Below, piece by piece: positions 1 to 7,760 of a stretch of 35,788 nucleotides of DNA. Source of the DNA: Natronomonas salinimetallica (GTDB lineage: Archaea; Halobacteriota; Halobacteria; Halobacteriales; Haloarculaceae); assembly GCF_013839515.1 (NCBI RefSeq), contig NZ_JACDNQ010000015.1:1-35788 (forward strand), written 5' to 3'. The notes under the pieces were generated by a model. It was not told where the DNA came from and searched no databases. It was given only the letters and a program-made list of their open reading frames with translations. Each line of letters starts with the position of its first letter. Positions within the stretch are counted from its first letter, which is position 1. The translations under genes were made by a program, and so were the position numbers.

Positions 1-90
1 AGAAGTTCACGAAGAGACTTGGATTTGCTAAATCTTGGATCGACAAATTCCTGGGTCCCTATTTGCAAAAATTATCTTGACCATTACGCC

Positions 91-177
91 GTGCGAGCGC
101 GTTCGTGGTTCCGTGAGTTCCGAGAAATCGCGTTGATGTGTGTCGTCTATAACATCAAGCGAGCTGTGAAACCGTGA
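91..177 (+). pseudogene. IS5-family transposase, C-terminal relic
   Basis: Translation in frame from 91 gives the end of an IS5-type DDE transposase (FREFREIALMCVVYNIKRAVKP, stop at 175-177). It closely matches the end of the second relic at 3300-3379 (REFREIVLMCIVYNIKRAVKQ). The rest of the gene is absent: bases 1-90 in this frame do not read as transposase, so the gene is truncated or rearranged. The IS right-end motif GTATGGCGATTCA follows at 189-201. What bases 1-90 belong to is not recognised. Confidence 0.8.
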
Positions 178-188
178 ATTCCACCGCA

Positions 189-201
189 GTATGGCGATTC
201 A
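189..201 (+). repeat. IS5-type right terminal repeat relic
   Basis: GTATGGCGATTCA lies 11 nt after the transposase relic stop. The motif recurs as GTCTGGCGATTCA at 3391-3403 after the second transposase relic, which identifies it as the right inverted repeat of this IS type. Confidence 0.6.
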
Positions 202-232
202 ACACAGCCGTTAAAACCGCTTCCCTGGCCCG

Positions 233-439
233 TTACTCGGGCGACCACTCACAGGCATCGCCTACCGTCAGGTCGTTCTCGTCGATGTACGCAGAGAGAC
301 ACGCGTAGTTGCAAAAGTAGGTGGGTGAACCGCAGCCGTCGGTACAGTCACGGACGCATATCGGATCGTGGTCGAAGATTCGGGAGCCACAGTACACACA
401 GGCTTCGTCCGCAGCAGGAGTCGTAATGGTCGTCGACAT
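233..439 (-). CDS. small zinc-ribbon protein
   Basis: 68-residue protein from the ATG at 439. A longer reading from 484 is possible, but the extra N-terminus (ARRNGFAASPRSSG) is basic and unlike a haloarchaeal start. The core holds Cys pairs in the order CVYCG, CVRDC, CGS, YFCNYAC, followed by an acidic tail. It resembles a treble-clef or TRASH-like metal site, with about seven cysteines suited to binding one or two Zn ions. Families of such small zinc proteins are common in haloarchaea and mostly uncharacterised; a nucleic-acid or protein adaptor role is inference. It stands alone beside IS debris. Confidence 0.7.
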   Translation of the reverse strand: MSTTITTPAADEACVYCGSRIFDHDPICVRDCTDGCGSPTYFCNYACLSAYIDENDLTVGDACEWSPE

Positions 440-522
440 ACCGCTACTGCGGGGAGAAGCCGCAAAACCGTTTCGTCGTGCCAACTCAGACTATCGTAGA
501 TGGGCCAGCAGAAACGCGTTGC

Positions 523-720
523 TCACTCCTCTTGCCGGAGGCGTTCCCGCCGTTCCTCGAACTCTTCTTCCGAGAGATCACCACGAGCGTACGCCATCCG
601 GAGTTCCTCCAGCGCCGGATCAGTCACCGCACCAGCCCGACCCCCGCCGACGAGCCAACGATACAGTGAACGTCCAGAATGGCACGCCTGTCCGTATCGA
701 TGAGCGTAGTTGATTTGAGT
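523..720 (-). pseudogene. SHOCT-domain protein, truncated
   Basis: The last ~35 residues (VTDPALEELRMAYARGDLSEEEFEERRERL) are a clear SHOCT motif, a short helical oligomerisation or tethering module normally found at the C-terminus of small, often membrane, proteins. Stop codon at 523-525. Upstream, the frame stays open to 834 but reads as unrelated Arg/Cys/His-rich sequence that crosses an IS200/IS605-type end at 750-788, so the native N-terminus appears to have been removed by that insertion. The 720 boundary is approximate. Confidence 0.6.
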
Positions 721-749
721 GTCTGCACGCGGTAACCTACAGAGAATAC

Positions 750-788
750 AGGAGAGCCCCCACGACTTCAGTCGTGGGAGGAGGTCAA
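750..788 (+). mobile_element. IS200/IS605-type right-end hairpin (orphan)
   Basis: A hairpin with a 9-bp stem (CCCACGACT at 759-767, AGTCGTGGG at 770-778, 2-nt loop) followed by AGGAGGTCA. Haloarchaeal IS200/IS605 elements with tnpB commonly end in such a hairpin, which is also the 3' part of the TnpB-associated guide RNA. No tnpA or tnpB reading frame is nearby, so this is a solo end or a minimal derivative. It is not tested by alignment. Confidence 0.5.
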
Positions 789-833
789 TGCTCACCAGGA
801 TTCTTATCCGGTGGCCAGCCGTACTAACGCACA

Positions 834-1469
834 ATGGTCGAAAACAGCGGTCATATCACGATGTATTCGGATTACGTGTGTCCGTTTTGCTACCTTGGTC
901 ACCGGTCATTGGAGTCGTATCAGGAAACACGCGACCGTGACCTCGAGATCGACTGGCAGCCGTTCGATCTTCGGAGTCAGAAACGCGGCCCCGACGGCGA
1001 GATCGATCATTCTGTCGACGATGGGAAAGACGAAGCGTACTTCGATCAAGTACGACAGAACGTCGCCCGATTGAAAGGGGAGTACGACGCCAACGAGATG
1101 CTCGACCTCGGCGACCTTCCAGAGCGCGTGGATTCGTTCGAGGCGCAAGTCGCCTCGTTCTACGTGAACGAAGAGTATCCCGAGCAGTGGCTCGCCTTCG
1201 ACGAAGCGATCTTCGAGGCGCTATGGATCGATGGACGGGACATCGGCGACGTCGATGTCTTAGTCGATATCGCGGATGAATCCGGACTGGCCGGTGACGA
1301 GATTCGAACTGCGGTCGCGGACGAGCAGCTTCGCGGCCGCCTCCGGGACCAATTTGCTGAAGCACGGCAAAACGGTGTGACGGGCGTTCCGACGTTCGTC
1401 TACGACGGGCACGGCGCTCGGGGTGCGGTTCCGCCGGAACAGTTGGAGCGACTCGTCGAGGGCGCGTGA
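834..1469 (+). CDS. DsbA/FrnE-family thiol oxidoreductase
   Basis: 211-residue protein of the DsbA-like thioredoxin superfamily. The redox motif CPFC is at residues 16-19 (SDYVCPFCYLG), an acidic helical insertion fills the middle, and the cis-proline loop TGVPTF lies near the C-terminus. This is the FrnE/2-hydroxychromene-2-carboxylate isomerase-like layout. No signal peptide is seen, so it probably acts in the cytoplasm on thiols or disulfides. The start ATG is 834, with a TATA-like TTCTTATC about 30 nt upstream suggesting a leaderless mRNA. The neighbours are relics, so context gives no substrate. Confidence 0.88.
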   Translation: MVENSGHITMYSDYVCPFCYLGHRSLESYQETRDRDLEIDWQPFDLRSQKRGPDGEIDHSVDDGKDEAYFDQVRQNVARLKGEYDANEMLDLGDLPERVDSFEAQVASFYVNEEYPEQWLAFDEAIFEALWIDGRDIGDVDVLVDIADESGLAGDEIRTAVADEQLRGRLRDQFAEARQNGVTGVPTFVYDGHGARGAVPPEQLERLVEGA

Positions 1470-1515
1470 TTTCGCCATCCGCGGCACTCTCCGAGCGGAC
1501 TCGGTGTTCACGCCG

Positions 1516-1534
1516 GATCAGCGGTCGGCTGATC
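1516..1534 (+). terminator. possible stem-loop after dsbA-like gene
   Basis: Perfect 7-bp inverted repeat GATCAGC/GCTGATC with a 5-nt loop, 47 nt after the upstream stop. There is no T-tract, so a terminator role is tentative. Confidence 0.25.
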
Positions 1535-1553
1535 AGCTCTCCGGGCGCGGGCT

Positions 1554-2007
1554 TCAGCGGGCCGCGGAACTGCCAGTTGGCTCCTCTGACGGGTCCCGTG
1601 TCGTGAGCTCGACGACGTAGAGGTACCCCCCGCCGCCGTGGGGCCGACTGTCGGATTCTCGACGCCGTGTCCTAATTGGAACAGCGGCTGGTCGATGTGA
1701 TCCATGTTAGCCGGGTCGAGGAGATCGGAGGGTTGGTCGGGGTGGATACTCCGGTCACGTCCTTCGTCCACGTAGGGGTCATCGTCGACAGCGTATCGAG
1801 GGACAGGTACTGGACAGCTGCGTACGCAGACCCGCGCTCTGCTCTCGTCTCATCGAGCAACCGCTTCAGCCGGTCAAGGTCACGGAGGACGCTATCGAGA
1901 TAGCCATCCGAGTGTCGGTAGATTTGTGCGATGCGGTCGGGTTGGACTGTTCGTCTGTAGTCTCGCTCCGTTGGATGAATCGGAGTTGACTTCGTGTCGA
2001 CATCGAT
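1554..2007 (-). pseudogene. decayed haloarchaeal hypothetical protein (two frameshifts)
   Basis: Three minus-strand frames, read in turn, give one continuous protein-like sequence. First comes VDTKSTPIHPTERDYRRT...IAQIYRHSDGYLDSVLRDLDRLKRLL...YLSLDTLSTM. The next frame gives DEGRDRSIHPDQPSDLLDPANMDHIDQPLFQLGHGVENPT. The third gives GGYLYVVELTTRDPSEEPT with a stop at 1554-1556. It resembles a conserved haloarchaeal family with a YRHxDGYP-type start, recalled rather than searched. Two frameshifts mean no intact product. Function is unknown; such genes are often near proviruses or IS elements. Confidence 0.55.
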
Positions 2008-2133
2008 ATTGTGCAACGATGTCGACAAATCTGATAGAATGGGGCTGCTGAATACAGAGCGCGAGTGTACCACTTGATTCTCCGTTGCATCTTGCTGAAC
2101 CGGATGGGGTGTCTCAATATACGATTTGACGAT

Positions 2134-2523
2134 CTACAGATACGGTAGATTCACCGTCATATCGGCTCGGGTTTCAAAACCATCCTGACTGCGAGCGATA
2201 CCGATATCAAACCATACGACGCGCTCTCCGTACGCTGTTCCGCCCGTGACGATCCTGAGGGCAGATCCCGGCTCGAACAGTGTCGTGAAGAGTGACAGAT
2301 TAACTTCAATAACAAACGAACTGTTGTCCGTCTCAACCTCTCGGAAAACGGTTTCACTCCCCCTGGATCGGGCTGGTGTCTCCGTCGTGTGCTGCACCTC
2401 ATCGGTAGGGCCGAGAGAAGGCCCTGGGTGAACCGTGAGGGCGGTGGCATCACCGACAGGTACGGGCGCTGTGATCGCCCACAGGACAAGCAGTATTCCA
2501 ACCAAGATATCCCCACGTAGCAT
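2134..2523 (-). CDS. secreted or membrane-anchored hypothetical protein
   Basis: 129-residue protein. The ATG at 2523 is preferred over an in-frame TTG at 2550 because GGAG sits 8 nt before it. Residues 3-25 (RGDILVGILLVLWAITAPVPVGDA) are a Sec signal peptide or N-terminal anchor. The mature part is polar, then beta-rich (SSFVIEVNLSLFTTLF, RVVWFDIGIARSQDG). No conserved enzymatic motif is recognised. It is probably an extracytoplasmic protein of unknown role. Moderate GC and IS debris on both sides suggest a mobile context. Confidence 0.6.
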   Translation of the reverse strand: MLRGDILVGILLVLWAITAPVPVGDATALTVHPGPSLGPTDEVQHTTETPARSRGSETVFREVETDNSSFVIEVNLSLFTTLFEPGSALRIVTGGTAYGERVVWFDIGIARSQDGFETRADMTVNLPYL

Positions 2524-2648
2524 ACAAAATACTCCTGTATGCGTTATCAAATAAGTAATTATTGTATCTTGGGCTCTGATGAATCACTGTAAGGCGGCAG
2601 GATAGGTCATCAAATCAAAGCAAGTGGAGCGGGAAATCGGTGAGGATC

Positions 2649-2732
2649 TATAGTAGACATCGCAACTATGTGCACATCGATCGCACTGCCGCCGTGCGAT
2701 CGAGTGTGTATTGTCTTCCGATCTCTACTATA
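2649..2732 (+). repeat. 84-bp foldback element, copy 1
   Basis: Starts TATAGTAGA, ends TCTACTATA (perfect 9-bp inverted ends). The centre is TCGATCGCAC-TGCCGCC-GTGCGATCGA (10-bp stem, 7-nt loop). The two arms pair over most of their length, so the whole element folds as one imperfect hairpin. It sits between the left flank of an IS5-type element and its transposase ATG (2732), so that the transposase start overlaps the element's last base. Its ends fit a TA target. Confidence 0.85.
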
Positions 2733-3379
2733 TGTCGAAGATCTCCCGCTTCACGAGCAAAGCGGTGTCGTTAGCGAAAACTGCTGTTGGTGGCCGAGGC
2801 GAAGCCGCCGCCCCCGAGCTTTTGTGCAGCCCACAAAATCACGGAGTGATTTTGGGACGCGGCTGCATGACACCGCCGATCACGCTGCGATGGACGCGAC
2901 GTTCTTCGACCGCGAAACCGCCAGCAAGCACTACTGCCGCCGGACGAACTACCGCGTTCAAACGCTAAAAACGACCGCGCTCGTCGATACAAAGACACAA
3001 GCTGTGCTCGACGTTCACTGTACAACCGAGAAGCGTCACGACACGCAGCTCGGCTGGCAACTCGCCCGCCGCAACGCAGGCGAGATCGCCAGCCTCGCCG
3101 CCGACAAAGGCTATGATTGGATGCAATTACGCGAGAAATTGCGCGAAGAAGGCGTTAGACCGCTGATCAAGCACCGCGAGTTCCGACCCCATCGATGCGC
3201 GCGTTGTGCGCGCAATCGATGGGTCTCCGTACGGTCAAAGAGCACTGTCTGAGACCGTCTTCTCGACGATTAAGCGCACGCTCGGGCACGTACTGCGTAC
3301 TCGAGCGGGGCGCCGCGAATTTCGTGAGATCGTTCTGATGTGTATAGTCTACAACATCAAGCGAGCTGTAAAACAGTAA
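2732..3379 (+). pseudogene. IS5-family transposase, deleted, frameshifted and locally inverted
   Basis: N-terminus MSKISRFTSKAVSLAKTAVGG is intact. A large internal deletion with a CAAAATCAC-GGA-GTGATTTTG hairpin at the junction (2834-2854) then joins to the DDE core in another frame (DATFFDRETASKHYCRRTNYRVQTLK...GWQLARRNAGEIASLAADKGYDWMQLREKLREEG). An extra C in the run near 3188 shifts the frame again. The end reads SETVFSTIKRTLGHVLRTRAGRREFREIVLMCIVYNIKRAVKQ. The 18 bp between two ATCGAT sites (3192-3221) read as the reverse complement of the expected HAHNAR codons. It cannot make an active enzyme. Confidence 0.85.
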
Positions 3380-3381
3380 AA

Positions 3382-5034
3382 TCAAACACTGTCTGGCGAT
3401 TCACTAGAGTCAATGAATTCCACGTCAGTAATCTCAAACCGTGCACCGCCATCGGATCCATCGGTGACGATAATTTCCCAACCGTGGGCTTCAACGATTT
3501 CCTTGACAATAGCCAAACCAAACCCAGTTCCATCTTCCGCCGTGGAATATCCTGGCTCTAATACTTTTTCGTGATTCTCTTCCGAAATACCTGGACCAGT
3601 ATCTTCCACATAGAACCCACCCTGGTTGGGTAATATGCCGACTTTGATAACAACGTCGGAACCGCCGTGCTCAATAGCATTCCGAAAGAGATTTTCAAAT
3701 AATTCTCTGAGGCGATCCCGGTCGGCCTCTATGCTCGTGACCAGGTCTTCCTGAACGGTTAAGGTAGCCTCCTCTGAAGCGATCAGCTGCCAACAATCGT
3801 GGACTAAATTGGCAATTTCTACCTTTTCAGTCTCTCCGATATCCATCCCGGACCTCGCTAACTCCAGCAAGTCCTCGATGAGATCAAGCATGCGATCGTG
3901 GGCCTTCGCCACTTTGTCTAAATGCTCTCTCTCACCGGTCTTCCGGGCCAACTCCAGATATCCCTCAGCGACACTCAGCGGGTTGCGGAGATCGTGCGAG
4001 ACGATGCTGGCAAACTGCTCCAAGCGCTCATTTTGACGCTCCAACCGTCGGCGGTACTGTTCCCGTTCACTCACGTCAGTTAGCGTGATCACGCGACCCG
4101 TGACGGCTTCACCGGTAGAAATCGGTATCGTGGAAACATGATAATACCGGGGCGAACCTTCGTGATCGATGTGTATCGGATTCTGATTTTCCTCAGCGGC
4201 CGCCTCCGCGGCCATTGGTAGGATAGTATCTAAGGACCGTCCGATTGCCCCGTCAAGTTCGGGGATTTTGGTTGTAGCCGCCGAGTTAGCATCTCGAATC
4301 GTCCAATCTTGATCGAGGAAGATTGTAGGCGTCTCAGTACTACCAGTGAATTGTATGGCTTCAAACCGCTCGAAATACACAAACAGCGTTCCAACGGCGA
4401 AAATCGAGACCCCCAAGGGTTCGTACCAGATCGGGAGCAGGGACGATCCCAGTGCCCCATAGATATTGAAGATGATCGGTAAGGCGGTGATCCCAACGAG
4501 TGCAACCAGCGGACGTGCGCTCGTTCCGGCGTGGTAGAATCGTTCCAACAACATGAAGAAGGAGATACCAATGACGACGTACGAAATGGCAAGGATCACC
4601 CAGTGGAGGACCCCCTGGTGAAGAGCAAGATGAGGAAAGGGTTCGGTGACCCATTCGGTCGTGAAATACAGCTGATGTATGGGGTTCGTGGCTTTCACTA
4701 AAGCGATGCCAAGGAAGCCACCGACCATGAGGCGGCGATACGGTGCTTGGCGAGGTGATCGTCCGGTATAGGCCGCACTAAAATACAACCATGCCCCGAC
4801 ACACGCGAGGGCGGCGATCAATCCGAAAATGTAAGATGCGATCTTAACCTCGGGTGTCGGTAGCAGAAAGTACCCCAAGTATCCGATGGCCCAGAAGCCG
4901 CAAGTGAGCAATATCGCAACAAATCCTTCGCGCGTCTCGTCATGCGTGATCGACCGCGCTCGGAAAATACTGCCAAAGCAGAGCAGAGCCGAAACCGCAA
5001 ACACCAACAGATGTGCGAGGTAGAGATAACTCAT
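3382..5034 (-). CDS. membrane-bound sensor histidine kinase
   Basis: 550 residues. Residues 1-225 form about seven hydrophobic segments, like the 7TM sensor modules of archaeal kinases. About 230-322 is a PAS-like domain (TPTIFLDQDWTIRDAN...VITLTDVSERE) leading into a short coiled coil. HisKA has the H-box FASIVSHDLRNPL with phospho-acceptor H347. HATPase_c has the N-box ENLFRNAIEHG (N452), G1 DTGPGI (478-483) and G2 GTGFGLAI (502-509). It should autophosphorylate at the membrane and pass the signal to a response regulator, but none is encoded nearby, so it is an orphan. The final codons (SESPDSV) overlap the right inverted repeat of the neighbouring IS5 relic, so the native C-terminus was replaced. 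Confidence 0.93.
   Translation of the reverse strand: MSYLYLAHLLVFAVSALLCFGSIFRARSITHDETREGFVAILLTCGFWAIGYLGYFLLPTPEVKIASYIFGLIAALACVGAWLYFSAAYTGRSPRQAPYRRLMVGGFLGIALVKATNPIHQLYFTTEWVTEPFPHLALHQGVLHWVILAISYVVIGISFFMLLERFYHAGTSARPLVALVGITALPIIFNIYGALGSSLLPIWYEPLGVSIFAVGTLFVYFERFEAIQFTGSTETPTIFLDQDWTIRDANSAATTKIPELDGAIGRSLDTILPMAAEAAAEENQNPIHIDHEGSPRYYHVSTIPISTGEAVTGRVITLTDVSEREQYRRRLERQNERLEQFASIVSHDLRNPLSVAEGYLELARKTGEREHLDKVAKAHDRMLDLIEDLLELARSGMDIGETEKVEIANLVHDCWQLIASEEATLTVQEDLVTSIEADRDRLRELFENLFRNAIEHGGSDVVIKVGILPNQGGFYVEDTGPGISEENHEKVLEPGYSTAEDGTGFGLAIVKEIVEAHGWEIIVTDGSDGGARFEITDVEFIDSSESPDSV
3391..3403 (+). repeat. IS5-type right terminal repeat
   Basis: GTCTGGCGATTCA, 11 nt after the transposase relic stop; same motif and spacing as at 189-201. 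It lies inside the 3' end of the histidine kinase gene read on the other strand. Confidence 0.65.
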
Positions 5035-5299
5035 GAAACAATCTTGTTACCGGAACAATAATGGTCCATTACATAAACTAACCGACTAACATGTTTACCA
5101 TCTGAGTATCATCTTTGGATTTACTGTATATACTCTCTGTATTCAGCAACTGGACCAATTTGTGTCATCCGCCGTAGAGTATCTTTCAGAATCAGCAGGA
5201 TACAAGCATGGACAGTTATTATACAGGCGTTCACGATGCTGAAGCTCCACCGTACTCACCAAACGAAAATCCGCAACCAATCACAGGTCGCGGAGTCGC

Positions 5300-5746
5300 T
5301 CAACCGACGACGGAAAACTCCGAATAACTGCGCTCCAGAACGAGTATCAACAGTCCGGGACGGAGCAAACCAGGATCGAGTTACACCCAGCCGAGAACGC
5401 CACCGACCTCGGCGAGTTCGAGGGCACCGTCTCCGTTCCAACCCGGCTCAACGGCTCCGAATACTGGGACGAGGCGTTAGGCGAGGTGGGACTGGGAGAC
5501 GACGAATACGAGGTCAACGAGAACGGATACGAAGAGGGTGTCCACAAGCTGAACTTTACGGACATCGCCACCGACGATATCACATTCAATACGGTCGGAA
5601 TCGGTTCGGATCCCGACGGCGAAAACTCCGCTAGGCGGGACGTTGGGGTGGGTAACGGAGGCAATGGTCAGGATGACAGCGATGGCGACGATGACGACAA
5701 CGGCGATGACGACGACGATAATGACGATAATGACGACGACGACTGA
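5300..5746 (+). pseudogene. truncated paralogue of the pilin-like solenoid protein
   Basis: Open frame beginning DDGKLRITALQNEYQQSGTEQT and continuing through VPTRLNGSEYWDEA and TDDITFNTVGIGSDPDGE. It parallels the intact neighbour (EDGKLRITALQNDYQESG, IPTRLNGPEYWEAE, VSVNTVGIDSAPED). The N-terminal pilin-like segment is missing, so there is no start or membrane anchor. After the shared domain it ends in an Asp/Asn/Gly-rich tail (GAC/GAT codons) in place of the beta-solenoid. It is the remnant of a tandem duplication in which the upstream copy lost its 5' half near 5290. Confidence 0.75.
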
Positions 5747-5888
5747 TGGTATCACTCGGAGTTGGAGTCCAGCGTCTCGACGAGAGTCCGTCCGTCGGTC
5801 ATCCTTGCTTGTCGGGTGGGACGTGACAGTAGCAGATACTGCTATATCGGCATACATCGACGAATACGAGCGGTAAGATTAACTGTAT

Positions 5889-6032
5889 ATGACGTGTTCG
5901 ACCGGTATGGACGGTGGGATTCAGCGCTCTCGGGATCAATCTGGATCCCACGGGTACGAGGCCGGTTCCTACGACCACGACCCCGGTGCCGTTCCGGTGA
6001 TACCGCAGCCACGTTACAGCGGTGCCCGCTGA
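5889..6032 (+). CDS. possible small ORF coupled to the pilin-like gene
   Basis: 47 codons from ATG 5889 (MTCSTGMDGGIQRSRDQSG...) to TGA 6030-6032, Gly/Asp/Ser-rich. Its stop is one base from the ATG at 6034 (TGA-g-ATG), which would suit translational coupling to the next gene. No family is recognised. It may instead be leader sequence. Confidence 0.3.
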   Translation: MTCSTGMDGGIQRSRDQSGSHGYEAGSYDHDPGAVPVIPQPRYSGAR

Positions 6033-6033
6033 G

Positions 6034-7686
6034 ATGCCGGATTTCGCTATCGATACGTCGTTATTCGCCGACGACCGGGCGGTCGCCCCGCTCATCGGGT
6101 TCATCCTCCTGTTCGGGCTGTTCGTCACCGCGTTCGCCGGGTATCAAGCGACCGCGGTCCCACAGCAGAACGCCGAGACCGAGTTCCAGCACTTCCAGGA
6201 CGTCCAAGACGACATGACCGTGATCCGAAATGCGATCTCGACCGCTGGACAGTCCGACGTCTCGCAGTTCGAGAGCGTGAAGTTGGGGACGACGTACCGC
6301 GAGCGCATCCTCGCGTTGAACCCGCCGGCGGCGGCGGGAAGTCTGCGGACGAGCGATGCATACTATATCACCGTTGAGGACGATATCGTCTCGTCGACGC
6401 GCTTTCTGGAGTACCGAAACGGATACAACGAGTTCGAAGCTGGCTCGATCTGGTACGAAAACTCCGTCGTCTACCTGGACGAACGGGACGACGACGGCGA
6501 CGGGAACGTGGTGATCCTCGAGGAGCAAAACCTCGTCGAGGACGGCAAACTCCGGATCACCGCCCTCCAGAACGACTATCAGGAGTCGGGGATCGGCCGT
6601 GCCTCGGTCGAGTTGTACCCGGTCGACGTCGAGGACGCGGACGATCTCAGCGAGTACGACGGAGACGTCACGGTCGGGATTCCGACCCGGCTCAACGGCC
6701 CCGAATACTGGGAGGCGGAGATTCCGGCGGGTCTGCGAGGCGATCCCTTCGTCGTCCCACCGGAGGACAACGATTACACCGGTGACGACGTCTACGAGCT
6801 TCGATTGGAGGCAAACGTGGACGAGGTCAGTGTCAACACCGTCGGGATCGACTCAGCGCCGGAAGACAAAGCGGGGGCTGCGAGGCAGGGTGTCGGCGGA
6901 GGTGAGAGCAGTAGTGACTGTGCGATTGAGCAGTCCGGAGATTACACCGCTAAAAATGATGTTGAGGGTTGTATTGACGTGGGAGGTGATGTTGAAATAA
7001 AACAGGATGTGGATGTTGATGGAGATATTTATGCTGATGGTCTGGTCACGCTCAAAGGGAGTACGACGGCTCAGGCTATTGATGCAGGAGGTGACGTGAC
7101 AATCGAGAAAGACGCAGAAGTCGAGGGTATCGACTCGGGCGGTAACGTTGAATTAAAAGAGAACGCCAAAGCAGGCGATATCAACGCCGATGGTCTGGTC
7201 AAATTAAAAGAGAACGCTGAAGCAGGCGATATCAACGCCGGTGGTCTGGTCACGCTCAAAGAGAGTACAACGGCACAGGCTATTGATGCAGGAGGTGACG
7301 TGACAATCGAGAAAGACGCAGAAGTCGAGGGTATCGACTCGGGCGGTAACGTTGAATTAAAAGAGAACGCCGAAGCAGACGATATCAACGCCGGTGGTCA
7401 GGTCAAATTAAAAAAGAACGCTGAAGCAGGCGATATCAACGCCGGTGGTCTGGTCACGCTCAAAGGGAGTACGACGGCTCAGGCTATTGATGCAGGAGGT
7501 GACGTGACAATCGAGAAAGACGCAGAAGTCAACGGGGATATCGATTCCGACGGGAACGTCGACCTCGGCGACAACGCGACCGTGGAGGGCGACGTATTCG
7601 TCGACAGCGCCGAAGATATCAATTGTGGTAACGGTTCAAAAATTAATGGGAAAGGTTGCAGCGGTTACAAGAACAGTAACTACTAA
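6034..7686 (+). CDS. pilin-like surface protein with bactofilin-like beta-solenoid
   Basis: 550 residues from ATG 6034; a GTG at 6022 is the alternative start. Residues ~12-40 (DDRAVAPLIGFILLFGLFVTAFAGYQ) are a type IV pilin-like or single-TM anchor. Residues ~45-285 form a conserved beta-rich domain of the kind found in haloarchaeal pilin-like membrane proteins (DUF7289-like, from memory). From ~300 the chain is about 13 rungs of 17 residues, such as DVTIEKDAEVEGIDSGG and LVKLKENAEAGDINAGG, like bactofilin/polymer-forming beta-helices. Two Cys precede (DCAIEQ, EGCID) and two follow (INCGNG, GKGCSG) the solenoid and could cap it. It is probably displayed outside the cell as a stalk or polymerising surface protein; this is inferred. 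Confidence 0.75.
   Translation: MPDFAIDTSLFADDRAVAPLIGFILLFGLFVTAFAGYQATAVPQQNAETEFQHFQDVQDDMTVIRNAISTAGQSDVSQFESVKLGTTYRERILALNPPAAAGSLRTSDAYYITVEDDIVSSTRFLEYRNGYNEFEAGSIWYENSVVYLDERDDDGDGNVVILEEQNLVEDGKLRITALQNDYQESGIGRASVELYPVDVEDADDLSEYDGDVTVGIPTRLNGPEYWEAEIPAGLRGDPFVVPPEDNDYTGDDVYELRLEANVDEVSVNTVGIDSAPEDKAGAARQGVGGGESSSDCAIEQSGDYTAKNDVEGCIDVGGDVEIKQDVDVDGDIYADGLVTLKGSTTAQAIDAGGDVTIEKDAEVEGIDSGGNVELKENAKAGDINADGLVKLKENAEAGDINAGGLVTLKESTTAQAIDAGGDVTIEKDAEVEGIDSGGNVELKENAEADDINAGGQVKLKKNAEAGDINAGGLVTLKGSTTAQAIDAGGDVTIEKDAEVNGDIDSDGNVDLGDNATVEGDVFVDSAEDINCGNGSKINGKGCSGYKNSNY
7041..7530 (+). repeat. 204-bp tandem coding repeat (2.4 copies)
   Basis: Near-identical units start at 7041, 7245 and 7449 (partial). 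Each 204-bp unit is 68 codons, or four 17-residue rungs. The DNA is richer in A/T than the flanking gene (GAATTAAAAGAGAAC, GACAATCGAGAAAGAC). The high identity implies recent expansion or ongoing unequal exchange. Confidence 0.9.
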
Positions 7687-7760
7687 CGAAAAGGCTGACC
7701 GCATATAAAATGCCGAACACTCATTCGTGATCGCCCGTCTCGTCCACTCGTGAATCCCGT

